This document shows positions 48,370-48,461 of a DNA stretch of 48,461 nucleotides, in pieces. The number at the start of each line of letters is the position of its first letter. The first letter of the stretch is position 1. The position numbers and the translations under genes are program-made. The stretch comes from an uncultured archaeon (GTDB lineage Archaea; Thermoproteota; Bathyarchaeia; Bathyarchaeales; DTEX01): positions 1 to 48,461 of the forward strand of contig CALKGV010000081.1 in assembly GCA_938091805.1 (NCBI GenBank), in the 5' to 3' direction. Below the pieces are notes generated by a model that worked only from the letters and a program-made list of their open reading frames with translations, had not been told where the DNA came from and did not search any database.

Positions 48370-48461
48370 ATGGTTAAGTATAGCTTTAATGCTGGGTGGC
48401 GTGGGAGGGATGCTGCCTACAACAACGCGCTGAGGGCTCTTCTAGGAGTCTTATTCCCCTT
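48370..48461 (+). CDS. Partial ORF running off the window edge
   Basis: MVKYSFNAGWRGRDAAYNNALRALLGVLFP..., open to the end; no family recognised. Confidence 0.25.
   Translation, partial: MVKYSFNAGWRGRDAAYNNALRALLGVLFP

Noticed and set aside
1-48461. CRISPR array, rRNA genes, additional tRNAs
   Set aside because: No regularly spaced repeats, no rRNA-like stretches, and no tRNA T-arm/acceptor pairs beyond the two reported were seen by eye.

Overview
The window looks like an archaeal chromosome segment. eS1/S3Ae, Alba, Sm-like proteins, RPA-type OB-fold, PAC2, archease, UPF0280, DUF39, FtsZ and an intron-bearing tRNA all support this. A TACK/Bathyarchaeia-like lineage is my guess, not proven. 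Bases ~1-10 kb form an accessory region: two glycoside hydrolases, secreted/surface proteins, a tRNA-Pro and several decayed genes (aldehyde:ferredoxin oxidoreductase C-terminus, URO-D-fold protein, VapC-type PIN toxin). Bases ~10-48 kb are mostly housekeeping genes: Sm-like, sugar nucleotidyltransferase, TrxR, archease, homocysteine/sulfur operon, RPA, Alba, CTP synthase, PFK, SerRS, eS1, PurB, e-CDKAL, FtsZ, MetRS. IS605 relics and a short inverted-repeat element interrupt them. The most notable observations are: (i) a tRNA-Arg(TCG) gene with two introns, at 29/30 and 37/38, both supported by bulge-helix-bulge pairing; (ii) a 163-bp MITE-like element with perfect 18-bp terminal inverted repeats and a perfect 10-bp direct repeat (candidate target-site duplication) between serS and rps3ae; (iii) an untracked 55-aa ribbon-helix-helix gene overlapping ftsZ, resembling the CdrS-ftsZ arrangement; (iv) an asparagine-synthetase-like protein whose GATase Cys2 is missing; (v) a PFK with PPi-type active-site residues; (vi) IS200/IS605 relics with deleted cores; (vii) an Sm-like protein with a long insertion. 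I did not find convincing evidence for a wholly new defence-type system. No CRISPR array was seen.
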